A DNA stretch of 64,000 nt. It comes from an uncultured Methylococcaceae bacterium (lineage in GTDB: Bacteria > Pseudomonadota > Gammaproteobacteria > Methylococcales > Methylomonadaceae). The position numbers and the translations under genes are program-made. Under the pieces are notes generated by a model. It did not search any database, was not told where the DNA came from, and saw only the letters and a program-made list of their open reading frames with translations. The stretch is from NCBI GenBank assembly GCA_903945375.1, contig CAJAVP010000100.1:1-64000 (forward strand), written 5' to 3'. Below are positions 28,784-37,416 of this stretch, piece by piece (within the stretch, counting starts at the first letter, position 1; the number at the start of each line of letters is the position of its first letter).

Positions 28784-30130
28784 ATGAAAACAGTCGAACT
28801 CCTCTCTCCAGCCGGTACACTCAAAAATATGCGTTATGCGTTTGCATTTGGCGCGGATGCCGTTTATGCCGGTTTACCCCGTTACAGCCTGCGGGTGCGT
28901 AATAATGATTTTTTAGCCGATAATCTGGCTAAGGGCATTGCAGAAGCGCATCAACAAGGCAAAAAGTTTTTTCTGGCAACCAATGTTATTCCGCACAATG
29001 CCAAGGTTAAAACCTTCATCAAAGACTTGTCGCCCATTATCGAGATGCAGCCCGATGCCTTGATTATGGCGGATCCGGGTTTGATTATGATGACGCGAGA
29101 GGCGTGGCCGGATATGCCGATTCATCTCTCTGTGCAAGCCAATACGGTCAATTATGCCACGGTGAATTTCTGGAAAAGTATGGGTGTGGCACGGGTTATT
29201 TTATCGCGCGAATTATCGCTGGATGAGATTGACGATATTCGCCAACGTTGTCCAGATACTGAGCTGGAAGTGTTTGTCCACGGCGCGTTGTGTATTGCCT
29301 ATTCGGGGCGTTGTTTATTGTCGGGGTATTTTAACCATCGCGATCCCAATCAAGGAACGTGTACCAATTCGTGCCGTTGGAAATATGACACGGTGCCTGC
29401 ACAAGAAAACGCAGAGGGCGATTATTTGCCTGAGAATGCGGCGGTGTTATCACTGGCCGAAGTCAGTAACGCCAGTTGCGGAGGGGCTGAACGGCATCCT
29501 TTGGCAGATAAGGTTTATTTTCTGGAAGAGGAAGGGCGCAAGGGCGAATTATTGCCGGTTATGGAAGATGAAAACGGCACGTATATCATGAACTCAAAAG
29601 ATTTGCGTGCCATTGAGCATGTACAACGTTTGGTAGATATTGGTGTTGACAGTCTAAAAATTGAAGGGCGCACTAAATCCCATTATTACGTGGCACGCAC
29701 CGCGCAAACCTATCGACAAGCGATTGATGATGCCTTGGCGGGTCGTCCTTTTCAGCCTGAGTTGCTAGGCGTGTTGGAAAATTTGGCCAATCGCGGATAT
29801 ACCGATGGATTTTATCAACGCCATCATACGCATGAGCATCAAAACTATATCACCGGTTATTCTAAAAGCCATCAACAGCAATTTTGCGGCGAAATTAGAG
29901 AGTACGACGTAACAACAGGTCTTGCGACTATCGATGTGAAAAACAAATTTTCAGTCGGAGATACCTTGGAGTTGATTTTGCCAGAAGGCAATCAGGATTT
30001 TGTACTGGCATCTATGGAAGGGATGTATGGACAAGCCATGCAAGAAGCATCAGGCGGCGGTTATGAGGTGAAAATACCCTTGCCAGTCGCTGCGGTCAAT
30101 TCTTATGGTTTATTGGCTAGGTATTATTAA
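28784..30130 (+). CDS. trhP: tRNA hydroxylation protein TrhP (YegQ, U32 family)
   Basis: A 448-residue member of the U32 'peptidase' family that matches E. coli YegQ/TrhP. It begins KTVELLSPAGTLKNMRYAFA, and has the conserved Cys segment VFVHGALCIAYSGRCLLSGY with a second CTNSC group a few residues later. Family knowledge: TrhP is needed for prephenate-dependent formation of 5-hydroxyuridine at the tRNA wobble position, and the cysteines probably hold an Fe-S cluster. I use the ATG at 28784; the longer frame from 28685 overlaps the upstream relic and adds unrelated residues. Confidence 0.92.
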   Translation: MKTVELLSPAGTLKNMRYAFAFGADAVYAGLPRYSLRVRNNDFLADNLAKGIAEAHQQGKKFFLATNVIPHNAKVKTFIKDLSPIIEMQPDALIMADPGLIMMTREAWPDMPIHLSVQANTVNYATVNFWKSMGVARVILSRELSLDEIDDIRQRCPDTELEVFVHGALCIAYSGRCLLSGYFNHRDPNQGTCTNSCRWKYDTVPAQENAEGDYLPENAAVLSLAEVSNASCGGAERHPLADKVYFLEEEGRKGELLPVMEDENGTYIMNSKDLRAIEHVQRLVDIGVDSLKIEGRTKSHYYVARTAQTYRQAIDDALAGRPFQPELLGVLENLANRGYTDGFYQRHHTHEHQNYITGYSKSHQQQFCGEIREYDVTTGLATIDVKNKFSVGDTLELILPEGNQDFVLASMEGMYGQAMQEASGGGYEVKIPLPVAAVNSYGLLARYY

Positions 30131-30151
30131 CTCATCGGTCATATTAAAACT

Positions 30152-30196
30152 GCGGCATATGCCACACCTGCTTGTGTGATATGCCGCGTTTTTTTT
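30152..30196 (+). terminator. Rho-independent terminator after trhP
   Basis: GCGGCATAT (30152-30160) pairs with ATATGCCGC (30179-30187), with an inner CACAC/GTGTG stem, followed by eight T. Confidence 0.92.
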
Positions 30197-30640
30197 AAAT
30201 ACCTTGTTTATTAGTTGGTTGGGTTTAAGAGCTTAAATAAAAACTGTGTTATATCGCGTAGTTTATTTCATAAATTGATTTTCCATTCATCGCCTCTCGT
30301 GTGTCAGCGTGTCTTTCAATCGTTGTTGCTTTGTCAGTTATCAACTTAGTTTTGTTGTTTATAAAAACCATAGAAATATAATTTATTGAATTATAGGTAA
30401 ATTATTAAAATATTTAGGGGTGAGTGACAACAAAATACATTAATCAAAAAACACCTGTGATGTGTTTTATATTGGCATGTATTCTGCTTCATTAGTCAAG
30501 TAAGTAGCCGTGTAAAAGTTTTTTAACAAAAGTGGGCGCTTTAGGCGAAGCCGCTCCCACAGATATTCAATGTTAAAAAACTTATGTCCTTCTACTTGGT
30601 CACGAAATTTATAACCATACAAACCGTCCTGGAGGACTTG
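30197..30640. other. Regulatory region upstream of the exported-protein cluster
   Basis: About 440 AT-rich bases. It contains an inverted repeat AAAACAC/GTGTTTT (30448-30454 with 30462-30468), the sigma-54-like element at 30473, and an 18-base module (30535-30552) shared with the repeat at 38616. An in-frame extension of the next gene from 30584 has no ribosome site and is rejected. Confidence 0.5.
30473..30489 (+). promoter_or_regulatory. Candidate sigma-54 promoter
   Basis: TTGGCATGTATTCTGCTT has GG (30474-30475) and GC (30486-30487) ten bases apart, near the RpoN consensus. A 7-bp inverted repeat lies just upstream. It would give a leader of about 140 bases before the gene at 30641. Confidence 0.5.
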
Positions 30641-31681
30641 ATGAAAAACAATAAACTCACAAAATTGGTTTTGTGTTCTGCTATCACCTTAATTTGTGCC
30701 GCAGGTCAAAGTGCTTTTGCACATACGGGTATTAAAGATAAACTTTTCGTAGAAGGAACAGGGAATACAGGCAGTGGTGCTGCTGCTTATAACGCTTTCA
30801 CTATTTCACATGGCTGTTTAACAAATGATGTCGCTGAAGGTACGACCGGCGCGACTCGTAAAGACGTGATTGCTCAAGCTGCATTATTCCCAAATTCAGC
30901 CAGCAATGCCGATGCGATTATTTATCGCTATAAAACGGGTTCTGTTGTTGCCAACGTTCCAGGTGTCGATGGCACAGTATTGACTGGAACAGCCACCACC
31001 TTACCAGTAACCAGCCCTAACGATTTGACTGACGATATTAATGGTGCATTAGCAGGTCAAGCGTTTAACAACTTAGGTTTGGGTTTAGTCAGTCCTAACT
31101 TGTTTGGCAACTTGATTATCCCTAAATTAGATGCAACCAATACTATTGCGCGTGGTTATGGTGTCATCAGTGGCCCTGTGACACCTCCATCCGGTGGCGT
31201 TATCAATGAAATGCCGTTGCAAGAAAGCTTAATCAGCACGACTGGACTTTCTCCTTTCAAATTTACTGTTCCTACATTTAAACCAACTTCTTGTGCACAA
31301 AACCTGATCGTGCGCGTGGCGGTCACCAACTGGTGTAAACGTGGTGGTGGTAAAGCGAATGACCCAGATCGTAAAGATGTTTGGATTGGAACGGACACGG
31401 GCAGTAAGTTATACAGCATGACTGGTGCTGATCATGGCATTATGCCAAATAGCCGTGTAATATTGGGCATGACCGGCACACCAACCGAGCAAGGTAATGG
31501 CAAAAGCTTCTGGCCTGCTTTCACTGTAACGCGTGATTTGGTTAAAAACCCACTGCCAGCCTCATGTAACGGCGAAAGCTATGATGTCGTTGTTGAGCCA
31601 AGCGGTGCTGATATTGACAAAAACTTGACGATTACCAGTGGAAAATTCCCATTGGGTGCGCCAGGTGCAAAATTTGAATAA
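30641..31681 (+). CDS. Exported protein with predicted mature N-terminal His and an HGC motif
   Basis: A 346-residue secreted protein. The signal peptide ends SAFA, so cleavage is predicted before H28 (HTGIKDKL). An ISHGC motif is at 55-59, and further cysteines occur in PTSCAQN, TNWCKRG and PASCNGE. A free N-terminal His plus HGC recalls copper-binding exported proteins such as YcnI (HVT...PHGC), but overall similarity is not established and the protein is much longer. Start: ATG 30641 with GGAGG five bases before it. Behind a sigma-54-like element and ended by its own terminator, it is probably strongly and separately expressed. Likely a periplasmic or outer-surface metal-binding protein; the function is inferred. 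Confidence 0.7.
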   Translation: MKNNKLTKLVLCSAITLICAAGQSAFAHTGIKDKLFVEGTGNTGSGAAAYNAFTISHGCLTNDVAEGTTGATRKDVIAQAALFPNSASNADAIIYRYKTGSVVANVPGVDGTVLTGTATTLPVTSPNDLTDDINGALAGQAFNNLGLGLVSPNLFGNLIIPKLDATNTIARGYGVISGPVTPPSGGVINEMPLQESLISTTGLSPFKFTVPTFKPTSCAQNLIVRVAVTNWCKRGGGKANDPDRKDVWIGTDTGSKLYSMTGADHGIMPNSRVILGMTGTPTEQGNGKSFWPAFTVTRDLVKNPLPASCNGESYDVVVEPSGADIDKNLTITSGKFPLGAPGAKFE

Positions 31682-31737
31682 TTAAGCTGGGCTGTCAACG
31701 CCTAGGGATTTGCTCTTTTAAAAAAGTGAGTCAATAA

Positions 31738-31786
31738 AAGGGGGCAGGGGAGATTAGTTTATAATCTTTTCCGCTCCCTTTTTTTA
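31738..31786 (+). terminator. Intrinsic terminator after the HGC protein gene
   Basis: AGGGGGCAGGGGAGATT pairs with AATCTTTTCCGCTCCCT (17 positions, one mismatch, several G-U) around a short loop, followed by seven T. It separates the first gene from the rest of the cluster, though read-through is possible. Confidence 0.85.
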
Positions 31787-31814
31787 TGAGACAACCGCAA
31801 AAACTGAATGCTGT

Positions 31815-32597
31815 ATGGGATTGCTTAAAATTTTAATCACTCTACTTTCTTTAAATCTATCTTTTAGTTTAAAAGCTGATACTCTACGCACCCATTTGGA
31901 ATTGGCAAGTTACGAGGGAGGGTGGGTTTCGACTAAATCATCGACAAGCCCGTATCTTGCTCAGACCTTGGCAGACTTTTCTCGGCAGACCGGTGTTGTC
32001 ATACATTATGCTGTTTTGCCTTTCGTTACCGCTCGGTCAAACTGTGTGCTCTCGTCAATATCAGCATGGCTGCGTTGTCAACTGGGAACACATGCAAATT
32101 TAGTTTTTCGCTATGAGCGACAGCCAACTGGAAAACAATCCTCTCGGGTGGTGGAAGTGTGGTTTGTGCCTGAGTCGTTTGATGATGCTACGCCATTGCT
32201 TAGTAGCTCAGAGCAAGTCGAGCCAGACTTAACGGCGACATGGTTTGAACGAATCCGGGTCAAAAATCCGCAACAGCGGATTGATGCCGTTACTGACTTG
32301 GCAAATCAGGCTATCAATAACAAGCCCGAACTTCAGGACGCATTGGAATTGGCTTTTAGCGATCCGAATGCGGAGGTCAGAGTGCAAGCCATTGGGGGCT
32401 TGGCAAAGCTCAATAATGAGCGTGCGCTAAATGCATTGCACCGTGCTTTGTTGGATAAAGATGTCTCAGTGCGCTTGATGACGGTCGATAATGCCGGTAA
32501 TAACACGGCACTTTTAGAACAGGCTTTAAATGATAACGATGAATCGGTACGCAGTTTTGCGGCATTAAAATTGAATACGCTGGAGCGTCGACCTTGA
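31815..32597 (+). CDS. Exported STN-like / HEAT-repeat protein
   Basis: A 260-residue protein with a signal peptide (residues 1 to about 21). Residues about 25-125 look like an STN domain (secretin and TonB short N-terminal): TLADFSRQTGVVIHYA, then a Cys pair and RCQLGTHANLVFRYE. Residues about 150-258 form HEAT-like repeats (DPNAEVRVQAIGGLAKL, DKDVSVRLMTVDNAGN, DNDESVRSFAALKL). STN domains normally precede secretins or TonB receptors; joined to HEAT repeats it is more likely a periplasmic protein-binding scaffold. No strong ribosome site. Assigned by pattern only. Confidence 0.65.
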   Translation: MGLLKILITLLSLNLSFSLKADTLRTHLELASYEGGWVSTKSSTSPYLAQTLADFSRQTGVVIHYAVLPFVTARSNCVLSSISAWLRCQLGTHANLVFRYERQPTGKQSSRVVEVWFVPESFDDATPLLSSSEQVEPDLTATWFERIRVKNPQQRIDAVTDLANQAINNKPELQDALELAFSDPNAEVRVQAIGGLAKLNNERALNALHRALLDKDVSVRLMTVDNAGNNTALLEQALNDNDESVRSFAALKLNTLERRP

Positions 32598-32643
32598 TCG
32601 TAATTTTTAAGCAAGCCTATGCTTGCACAAACAGAGGGTTATT

Positions 32644-33087
32644 ATGAAATATCAATCAGCAAAGCAGCTTGTATTGATTGCCGGTTTATTAGGATTTGGG
32701 CAAACGGTTGCTTTTGCACACGATTTAAGTGGTTCGTTAGGCGTTGCCAGCTCAGCTGTTGATTATTATCAAGTACATTGTTATGACGATGGCACGGGGC
32801 CTAATGGTTATTTAGAAGTTGATATCAGCGATATTGCCCCGATTAACGCGCCAAAATTAAGTATTCAAGTGATAAAAGATAACACAGCGACCAACGCCAC
32901 CGATCCCATTGACGGTGATGCGGGTCATAGTCCCACACTTACGGTGTACGGCAGTGCCGATCAATATTATCAGCTGACGATAGATAAAACCGCAGCTGGC
33001 ATTGAAAACTATGCGGTTGAGTATCACTGTGTAACAAATACCAATCAGCACACGGGTACTGATATTCAAACCATTACTGATCAATAG
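32644..33087 (+). CDS. Exported paralogue 1 of a tandem trio
   Basis: A 147-residue secreted protein. The signal peptide ends AFA, with H26 as the predicted first mature residue (HDLSGSLGVA). Two cysteines (VHCYDD and EYHC) probably form a disulfide. Shared features with the next two genes: a GxLG start, DYYQV-C, DI/DL..P, QV.K, N-TD..DG, KTAAG and a HTGT near the end. Beta-sandwich-like composition. Start: ATG 32644 with GAGGG seven bases upstream; the longer TTG frame is rejected. Not assigned to a known family; perhaps a copper- or ligand-binding envelope protein. Confidence 0.75.
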   Translation: MKYQSAKQLVLIAGLLGFGQTVAFAHDLSGSLGVASSAVDYYQVHCYDDGTGPNGYLEVDISDIAPINAPKLSIQVIKDNTATNATDPIDGDAGHSPTLTVYGSADQYYQLTIDKTAAGIENYAVEYHCVTNTNQHTGTDIQTITDQ

Positions 33088-33095
33088 GCTATCGT

Positions 33096-33533
33096 ATGAA
33101 AAACAAGCTAATTTTAAAACTATTCAATGGGGTAGTATTGACGCTAGTTGTGGGTTTAGCGGATGCAGAAAGTTTACATGGCTCTCTAGGTGTCAGTGCG
33201 GCTTCTACCGATGTTTACCGTGTAATGTGTTCGGCAAATGCGAATGGTGATACCGTAAGTCTTAAAGTCTCGTTAGTAGATTTAGCCCCTAAAGCGACAC
33301 CGATGCTGAGCGCACAAGTGCTTAAAGCTCAATTAGCAAAAAATACCACGGATGCGATAGACGGTGACAAACTAGCAAGTCCGGCGGTACTTATTTCGGG
33401 TGGCAATGGCGGATATGATCTCCGTGTCAATAAAACCGCCGCCGGTGCAGAGCTGTATAGCTTAAATTACAGTTGCTTAAGCAAGAGTGGTAAAAATACC
33501 GCAATCAGCTTAACGACGCTTCAAAATCAATAA
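33096..33533 (+). CDS. Exported paralogue 2 of a tandem trio
   Basis: A 145-residue secreted relative of the genes on either side, with the same two cysteines (VMCSAN and NYSC), the N-TDAIDG block and KTAAG. It differs at the mature N-terminus (ESLHGSLG, after LADA), so its first histidine is internal (H28), and it lacks the C-terminal HTGT. It is therefore the most diverged copy and may have lost an N-terminal metal site. Eight bases after paralogue 1. Confidence 0.75.
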   Translation: MKNKLILKLFNGVVLTLVVGLADAESLHGSLGVSAASTDVYRVMCSANANGDTVSLKVSLVDLAPKATPMLSAQVLKAQLAKNTTDAIDGDKLASPAVLISGGNGGYDLRVNKTAAGAELYSLNYSCLSKSGKNTAISLTTLQNQ

Positions 33534-33569
33534 TATTCGTGTTATCTCTATCTAATCTATCGAGTTTTT

Positions 33570-34013
33570 ATGAATTCATTACACGTTAAAGCAATTTTTA
33601 TCATGCTGTCCGCTCAGTTATTTTGTACCGGACTAGCCGCTGCTCACGACATCAATGGGGCCTTAGGAAAAACCGCCGGAGCGACCGATTATTATCAAGT
33701 TGATTGTTTTGATGATGGTAATGGGGCAACGGCGTATTTAGTCGTAGAAATTAAAGATTTACCGCCTATTGCCTCGCCGATGGTCAGCGTTCAGGTCACC
33801 AAAGGTAAGCTGGCTCGCAATACCACCGATGCCGTTGATGGTAATGCCGCTTTTGCACCTATTGTTAATCTTCCCGGTGGTAATGGCTCTTATTTTTTAA
33901 CGGTTGATAAAACGGCGGCGGGTATTGATACCTATAATTTACAAGTTCATTGTGAAACCAGTGCTGGCCAACATACTGGTACTCAGGAACCCATTTTGAT
34001 TCAAAACCAATAA
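33570..34013 (+). CDS. Exported paralogue 3 of a tandem trio
   Basis: A 147-residue secreted protein closest to paralogue 1. Signal peptide ends AAA, with predicted mature start H26 (HDINGALGKTAG), cysteines in VDCFDD and VHCETS, N-TDAVDG, KTAAG and HTGT. A gap of 36 bases from paralogue 2, with three bases to the thioredoxin gene, indicates one transcript. Confidence 0.75.
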   Translation: MNSLHVKAIFIMLSAQLFCTGLAAAHDINGALGKTAGATDYYQVDCFDDGNGATAYLVVEIKDLPPIASPMVSVQVTKGKLARNTTDAVDGNAAFAPIVNLPGGNGSYFLTVDKTAAGIDTYNLQVHCETSAGQHTGTQEPILIQNQ

Positions 34014-34016
34014 TAG

Positions 34017-34517
34017 ATGAAGCAACATATCTTTTTTTCGCTATGTGCCGTTTGGGTATTGGGCTTTGTTGGATTAATACAGGCAGCAGAAATTGGTGAC
34101 GCTAGCCCAGATTGCCAAATTGCACCGCATGAACATCAAGCCAGTTATGCTCTTAAACACTTGCAAGGCAAAGTGGTTTATGTGGATTTTTGGGCCTCAT
34201 GGTGCGGCCCGTGCGCTAAATCATTTCCTTTTTTGAACGCTCTCGATCAAGAGTTTAATACCAAAGGACTACAAATTATCGGCATCAATTTAGATGAGCA
34301 ACCCACTGAAGCGGCTGACTTTTTAGCTAAATATCCCGCTCAATTCACGATTGCCAGTGGTGATAATCAGCAATGTGCAGAAAATTTTGCGGTTAAAGCC
34401 ATGCCCTCTTCTTATTTAATAGACCGTAAAGGTCATATTCGCCATATTCACCTAGGCTTTAAGCCCGATGAAGCCGATCAGCTTAAAACGCTGGTTAATC
34501 AATTATTGGCAGAGTAA
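34017..34517 (+). CDS. TlpA-like periplasmic thioredoxin
   Basis: A 166-residue exported thioredoxin-fold protein with signal peptide (to about residue 23) and WCGPC at 62-66. Extra cysteines lie at 33 (SPDCQIA) and in DNQQCAENF. TlpA/ResA proteins reduce disulfides or metal sites outside the cytosol. Its position between disulfide-containing exported paralogues and a Cys-tailed lipoprotein suggests it keeps their cysteines or a metal site reduced. Confidence 0.88.
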   Translation: MKQHIFFSLCAVWVLGFVGLIQAAEIGDASPDCQIAPHEHQASYALKHLQGKVVYVDFWASWCGPCAKSFPFLNALDQEFNTKGLQIIGINLDEQPTEAADFLAKYPAQFTIASGDNQQCAENFAVKAMPSSYLIDRKGHIRHIHLGFKPDEADQLKTLVNQLLAE

Positions 34518-34537
34518 TCAAATCTGGATGCTTTAAG

Positions 34538-34759
34538 ATGTTAAAAAACGCACTCAACACGCTGTTAGTGATTGCTTTAACGCTGGTTCTTTCGGCCTGC
34601 GCCAGTGTAGCGCCGTGGCAACGTGGCGTTTTAGCCCAGCCCTCTATGGCGTTAGCCTTGCATCCGGCACAAGCTATTTTCAAAGAACATATCTATATCA
34701 GTCGTGAGGCGGCATCAGGTGGCGGCGCGGCAAGTGGTGGTGGTTGTGGCTGCTATTAA
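34538..34759 (+). CDS. DUF4266-like lipoprotein with Gly/Cys tail
   Basis: A 73-residue lipoprotein. Lipobox LSAC gives lipidation at C21. The body (VAPWQRGVLAQPSMAL, then the HIYISREAASGG segment) matches the DUF4266 pattern, and the C-terminus is GGGAASGGGCGCY. In this family a terminal Gly-rich CGC is typical and may bind a metal or be modified; no function is proven. The DUF4266-DUF3570 pair is a known association and is present here. Confidence 0.8.
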   Translation: MLKNALNTLLVIALTLVLSACASVAPWQRGVLAQPSMALALHPAQAIFKEHIYISREAASGGGAASGGGCGCY

Positions 34760-37376
34760 GCGTACAGGCTGGGCAAGGTTTTTAACTGTCAACAAGCCTA
34801 AAAAACCGCGTATCGCATCAAACCAATCCTTACAGGCATTGACGCTTGCCGCCTTAGCCTTGCCGGGCTTAATGCTGAATCCTGCTTGTGCGGAAGAAGA
34901 CGAGGTAGAGTTTCAATATGGACATTATCAAGAAGGCAAGCGCAATCTATTTACAACCATCAATACTAAAAATCCCATTGAAGTCGATAGTTTGCTTGGC
35001 AAAGCCAAATTTAGCCTAAGCGATCGCGTTAAATTCGCATTCAATTACACACAAGATACGTGGTCAGGTGCAACGCCGATTTCAACTGCGCCACGGGTTG
35101 CCAATAGTAATCGTCCTATTCTTGCAGATACCCCTTCAGGTCAAACGATCACGGTGGGCGCATCGCCGTATCTCAATACGCAATTATTAGTAAATAGAAA
35201 TTATATTCCGCTCAAACAAAAACCAAATGGCAGAATCGCCGGACAAGACACGCAATTAGTCCATATTCTCTCAATGGCATCTCCTGAAACACGCAAGCAA
35301 GGTGATTTCAACTTAGCGTATGAATGGGATGAAACGGCTTTGGATTTGGGCGGTGGCATTTCGGTTGAAAACGACTATGAATCACGTTTTGGCAGTTTAA
35401 ATGGGCGTTGGGATTTTAATCAAAAATTGACTCGCCTAAATCTCGGACTGAGCTACACCAATAGTGATACCTCGGCTATTTTGGATCACGACTCCTCGCC
35501 TTATATCACCAAATCCGAATTTTTAGGGCAGATTGAACAATCCGGCGCAATGAAAATTATGCACGGTAATCGCCAAGATTGGAGCAGTTCATTAGGCTTA
35601 ACTCAAATCTTGAATAAAGAGGCTTTATTCAGCGCTAATATCGGCTATACCCGCAGTACCGGCTATTTAGAAAATCCTTACAAAGCCATGTCGATTCTGT
35701 TTGTTGATTCCGAGCAAGGCGGCAATCGGCTGAATGGTGAACTCAAAGCGTTTCTTGAGCAACGCCCTAATGAGCGCAATCAACTTAACCTAGGTGGGCG
35801 GTTTATTCAGCATATCGGTTTAACGAATGCGGCTTTGCATGTGGATTATCGGTTTTTTCATGATGATTGGGGAATTAATGCCCACACCTTTGAAGCGGAT
35901 TGGGTACAACCGATTGGCAGGACATGGACTATCACGCCACGCATTCGGTATTACTCACAAGATGCGGCGGATTTTTATCAGCCTTATTTGCTCTCTAAAC
36001 AGGCCTTTGCCAAAACCGTTTATAACGAAGCCAGTGGGACGTTTTCATCCATTCCTTTCGATGCTCGCTTATTGCCACAGAATTTTTCCAGCGATCAACG
36101 CTTATCGGCTTATGGTGCGTTAAGCGGTGGCGTTACGGTTAATAAACAATTTTCTAAAGCGATTGGATTGGAAGCAGGCTTTGAATATTATAGCCATGCT
36201 GGTGCATTAAAAATGGGCGGCGGTGGTGAAGGCAGTTACAGTGATTTTGATTATTTTATGGCGAATGCGTCATTAAAAGTTAATCTGGCGGCTATGGCGA
36301 GTCCAGCATTCGCTGAGCAGGGTCATCACGCTCATCATGCTGAAGCACACCATCATGGTAATCCAGCACCAGCCGGCGTGATGTTTGGGCATTTATTAAA
36401 CCAAGCCCATGCGTTTATGGTGGGCTATCGCTTTATGTATGGGCGACAATCCGGCGACATGCTGCACGGCTCACAACTCGCGACGGATAGACAGATTGTC
36501 AATGGCGGCTGTGGCAGTGGCGTACAGGCGTGTCGATTAACGCCTACTTATATGGATATGAGTATGCACATGCTAGATATTATGTACGCCCCCACCGATT
36601 GGCTGAATGTCATGGTGATGCCGCAATTTATGGATATGGCGATGAACTTGCGTCAACTGGCAGGTGCGCCACCCGTGCAGCCAGGTGAGCATGTACACAC
36701 GGGCACGGGTCATGCGACCGGTGGCGTGGGAGATACGGGACTATACGCGCTGATTAAATTACTCGACCAACCCGTCCATCATGTTCATTTAGGCTTAGGC
36801 TTAAGTGCGCCTACTGGCGACGTGGATATACCATTACGGCGTAACCATCAACAGGATGAAGGCTTTATTCATTATGGTATGCAGTTGGGCAGCGGTACAT
36901 GGGATTTTAAACCCAGTCTGACCTATATCGGTCAATCGGAGGCGTGGTCTTGGGGAGCGCAACTGAGTGGCACACACCGCATGGAAGATAAAAACCAAAG
37001 TGGCTTTACCTTCGGTGATATCTTTCAATCGACCGCCTGGGGCGGCTATGGTTTGACCCCTTGGTTATCGACAACGGTGCGTGGTGTTTATACTGATCAA
37101 GCGGCGGTCAGCGGTCGATTTAATGCCACCTCTGGGGTGGTGAACGGCGTCTTACTGGCAAATGTCAATCCCAAAGCAGGGCCTATGGATTTTCCCAGCA
37201 GTTACGGCGGGCGGTATTGGGATGTCGGCTTTGGTCTGAATGCGCGTGTTCCGAGTGGTGATTTAGCGGGTAATAGTTTTGGTGTCGAATGGTTGCAACC
37301 CGTCTCCACGGATGTCAATGGCTATCAATTGGATAGGGAAGGGGCATTGTCTGCAACATGGCAGCTCATGTTCTGA
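34746..37376 (+). CDS. Fused double outer-membrane barrel (DUF3570 + transporter-like)
   Basis: About 876 residues. After a long signal region ending NPACA/EEDEV, the first half is DUF3570-like (FQYGHYQEGKR, then alternating beta strands to about residue 500). A His-rich linker (HHAHHAEAHHHG) follows, and the second half is a separate beta-barrel-type domain with Met/His-rich runs (MDMSMHMLDIMY, FMDMAMNL), HVHTGTGHATGG and a terminal aromatic residue (WQLMF) as in outer-membrane proteins. DUF3570 proteins are usually a single barrel. The start is uncertain: GTG 34746 overlaps the lipoprotein stop by 14 bases, and in-frame GTGs lie upstream to 34704. Probably an outer-membrane copper-related channel or receptor; inferred. 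Confidence 0.75.
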   Translation: MAAIKRTGWARFLTVNKPKKPRIASNQSLQALTLAALALPGLMLNPACAEEDEVEFQYGHYQEGKRNLFTTINTKNPIEVDSLLGKAKFSLSDRVKFAFNYTQDTWSGATPISTAPRVANSNRPILADTPSGQTITVGASPYLNTQLLVNRNYIPLKQKPNGRIAGQDTQLVHILSMASPETRKQGDFNLAYEWDETALDLGGGISVENDYESRFGSLNGRWDFNQKLTRLNLGLSYTNSDTSAILDHDSSPYITKSEFLGQIEQSGAMKIMHGNRQDWSSSLGLTQILNKEALFSANIGYTRSTGYLENPYKAMSILFVDSEQGGNRLNGELKAFLEQRPNERNQLNLGGRFIQHIGLTNAALHVDYRFFHDDWGINAHTFEADWVQPIGRTWTITPRIRYYSQDAADFYQPYLLSKQAFAKTVYNEASGTFSSIPFDARLLPQNFSSDQRLSAYGALSGGVTVNKQFSKAIGLEAGFEYYSHAGALKMGGGGEGSYSDFDYFMANASLKVNLAAMASPAFAEQGHHAHHAEAHHHGNPAPAGVMFGHLLNQAHAFMVGYRFMYGRQSGDMLHGSQLATDRQIVNGGCGSGVQACRLTPTYMDMSMHMLDIMYAPTDWLNVMVMPQFMDMAMNLRQLAGAPPVQPGEHVHTGTGHATGGVGDTGLYALIKLLDQPVHHVHLGLGLSAPTGDVDIPLRRNHQQDEGFIHYGMQLGSGTWDFKPSLTYIGQSEAWSWGAQLSGTHRMEDKNQSGFTFGDIFQSTAWGGYGLTPWLSTTVRGVYTDQAAVSGRFNATSGVVNGVLLANVNPKAGPMDFPSSYGGRYWDVGFGLNARVPSGDLAGNSFGVEWLQPVSTDVNGYQLDREGALSATWQLMF

Positions 37377-37416
37377 TATGATCTGCGCTTTCCATCCTAC
37401 CAAAATCGCCCTTGTT

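Noticed and set aside
37279-37416. N-terminal extension of the exported 368-residue protein
   Set aside because: It lies in another frame inside the barrel gene and precedes a good signal peptide starting at 37417.
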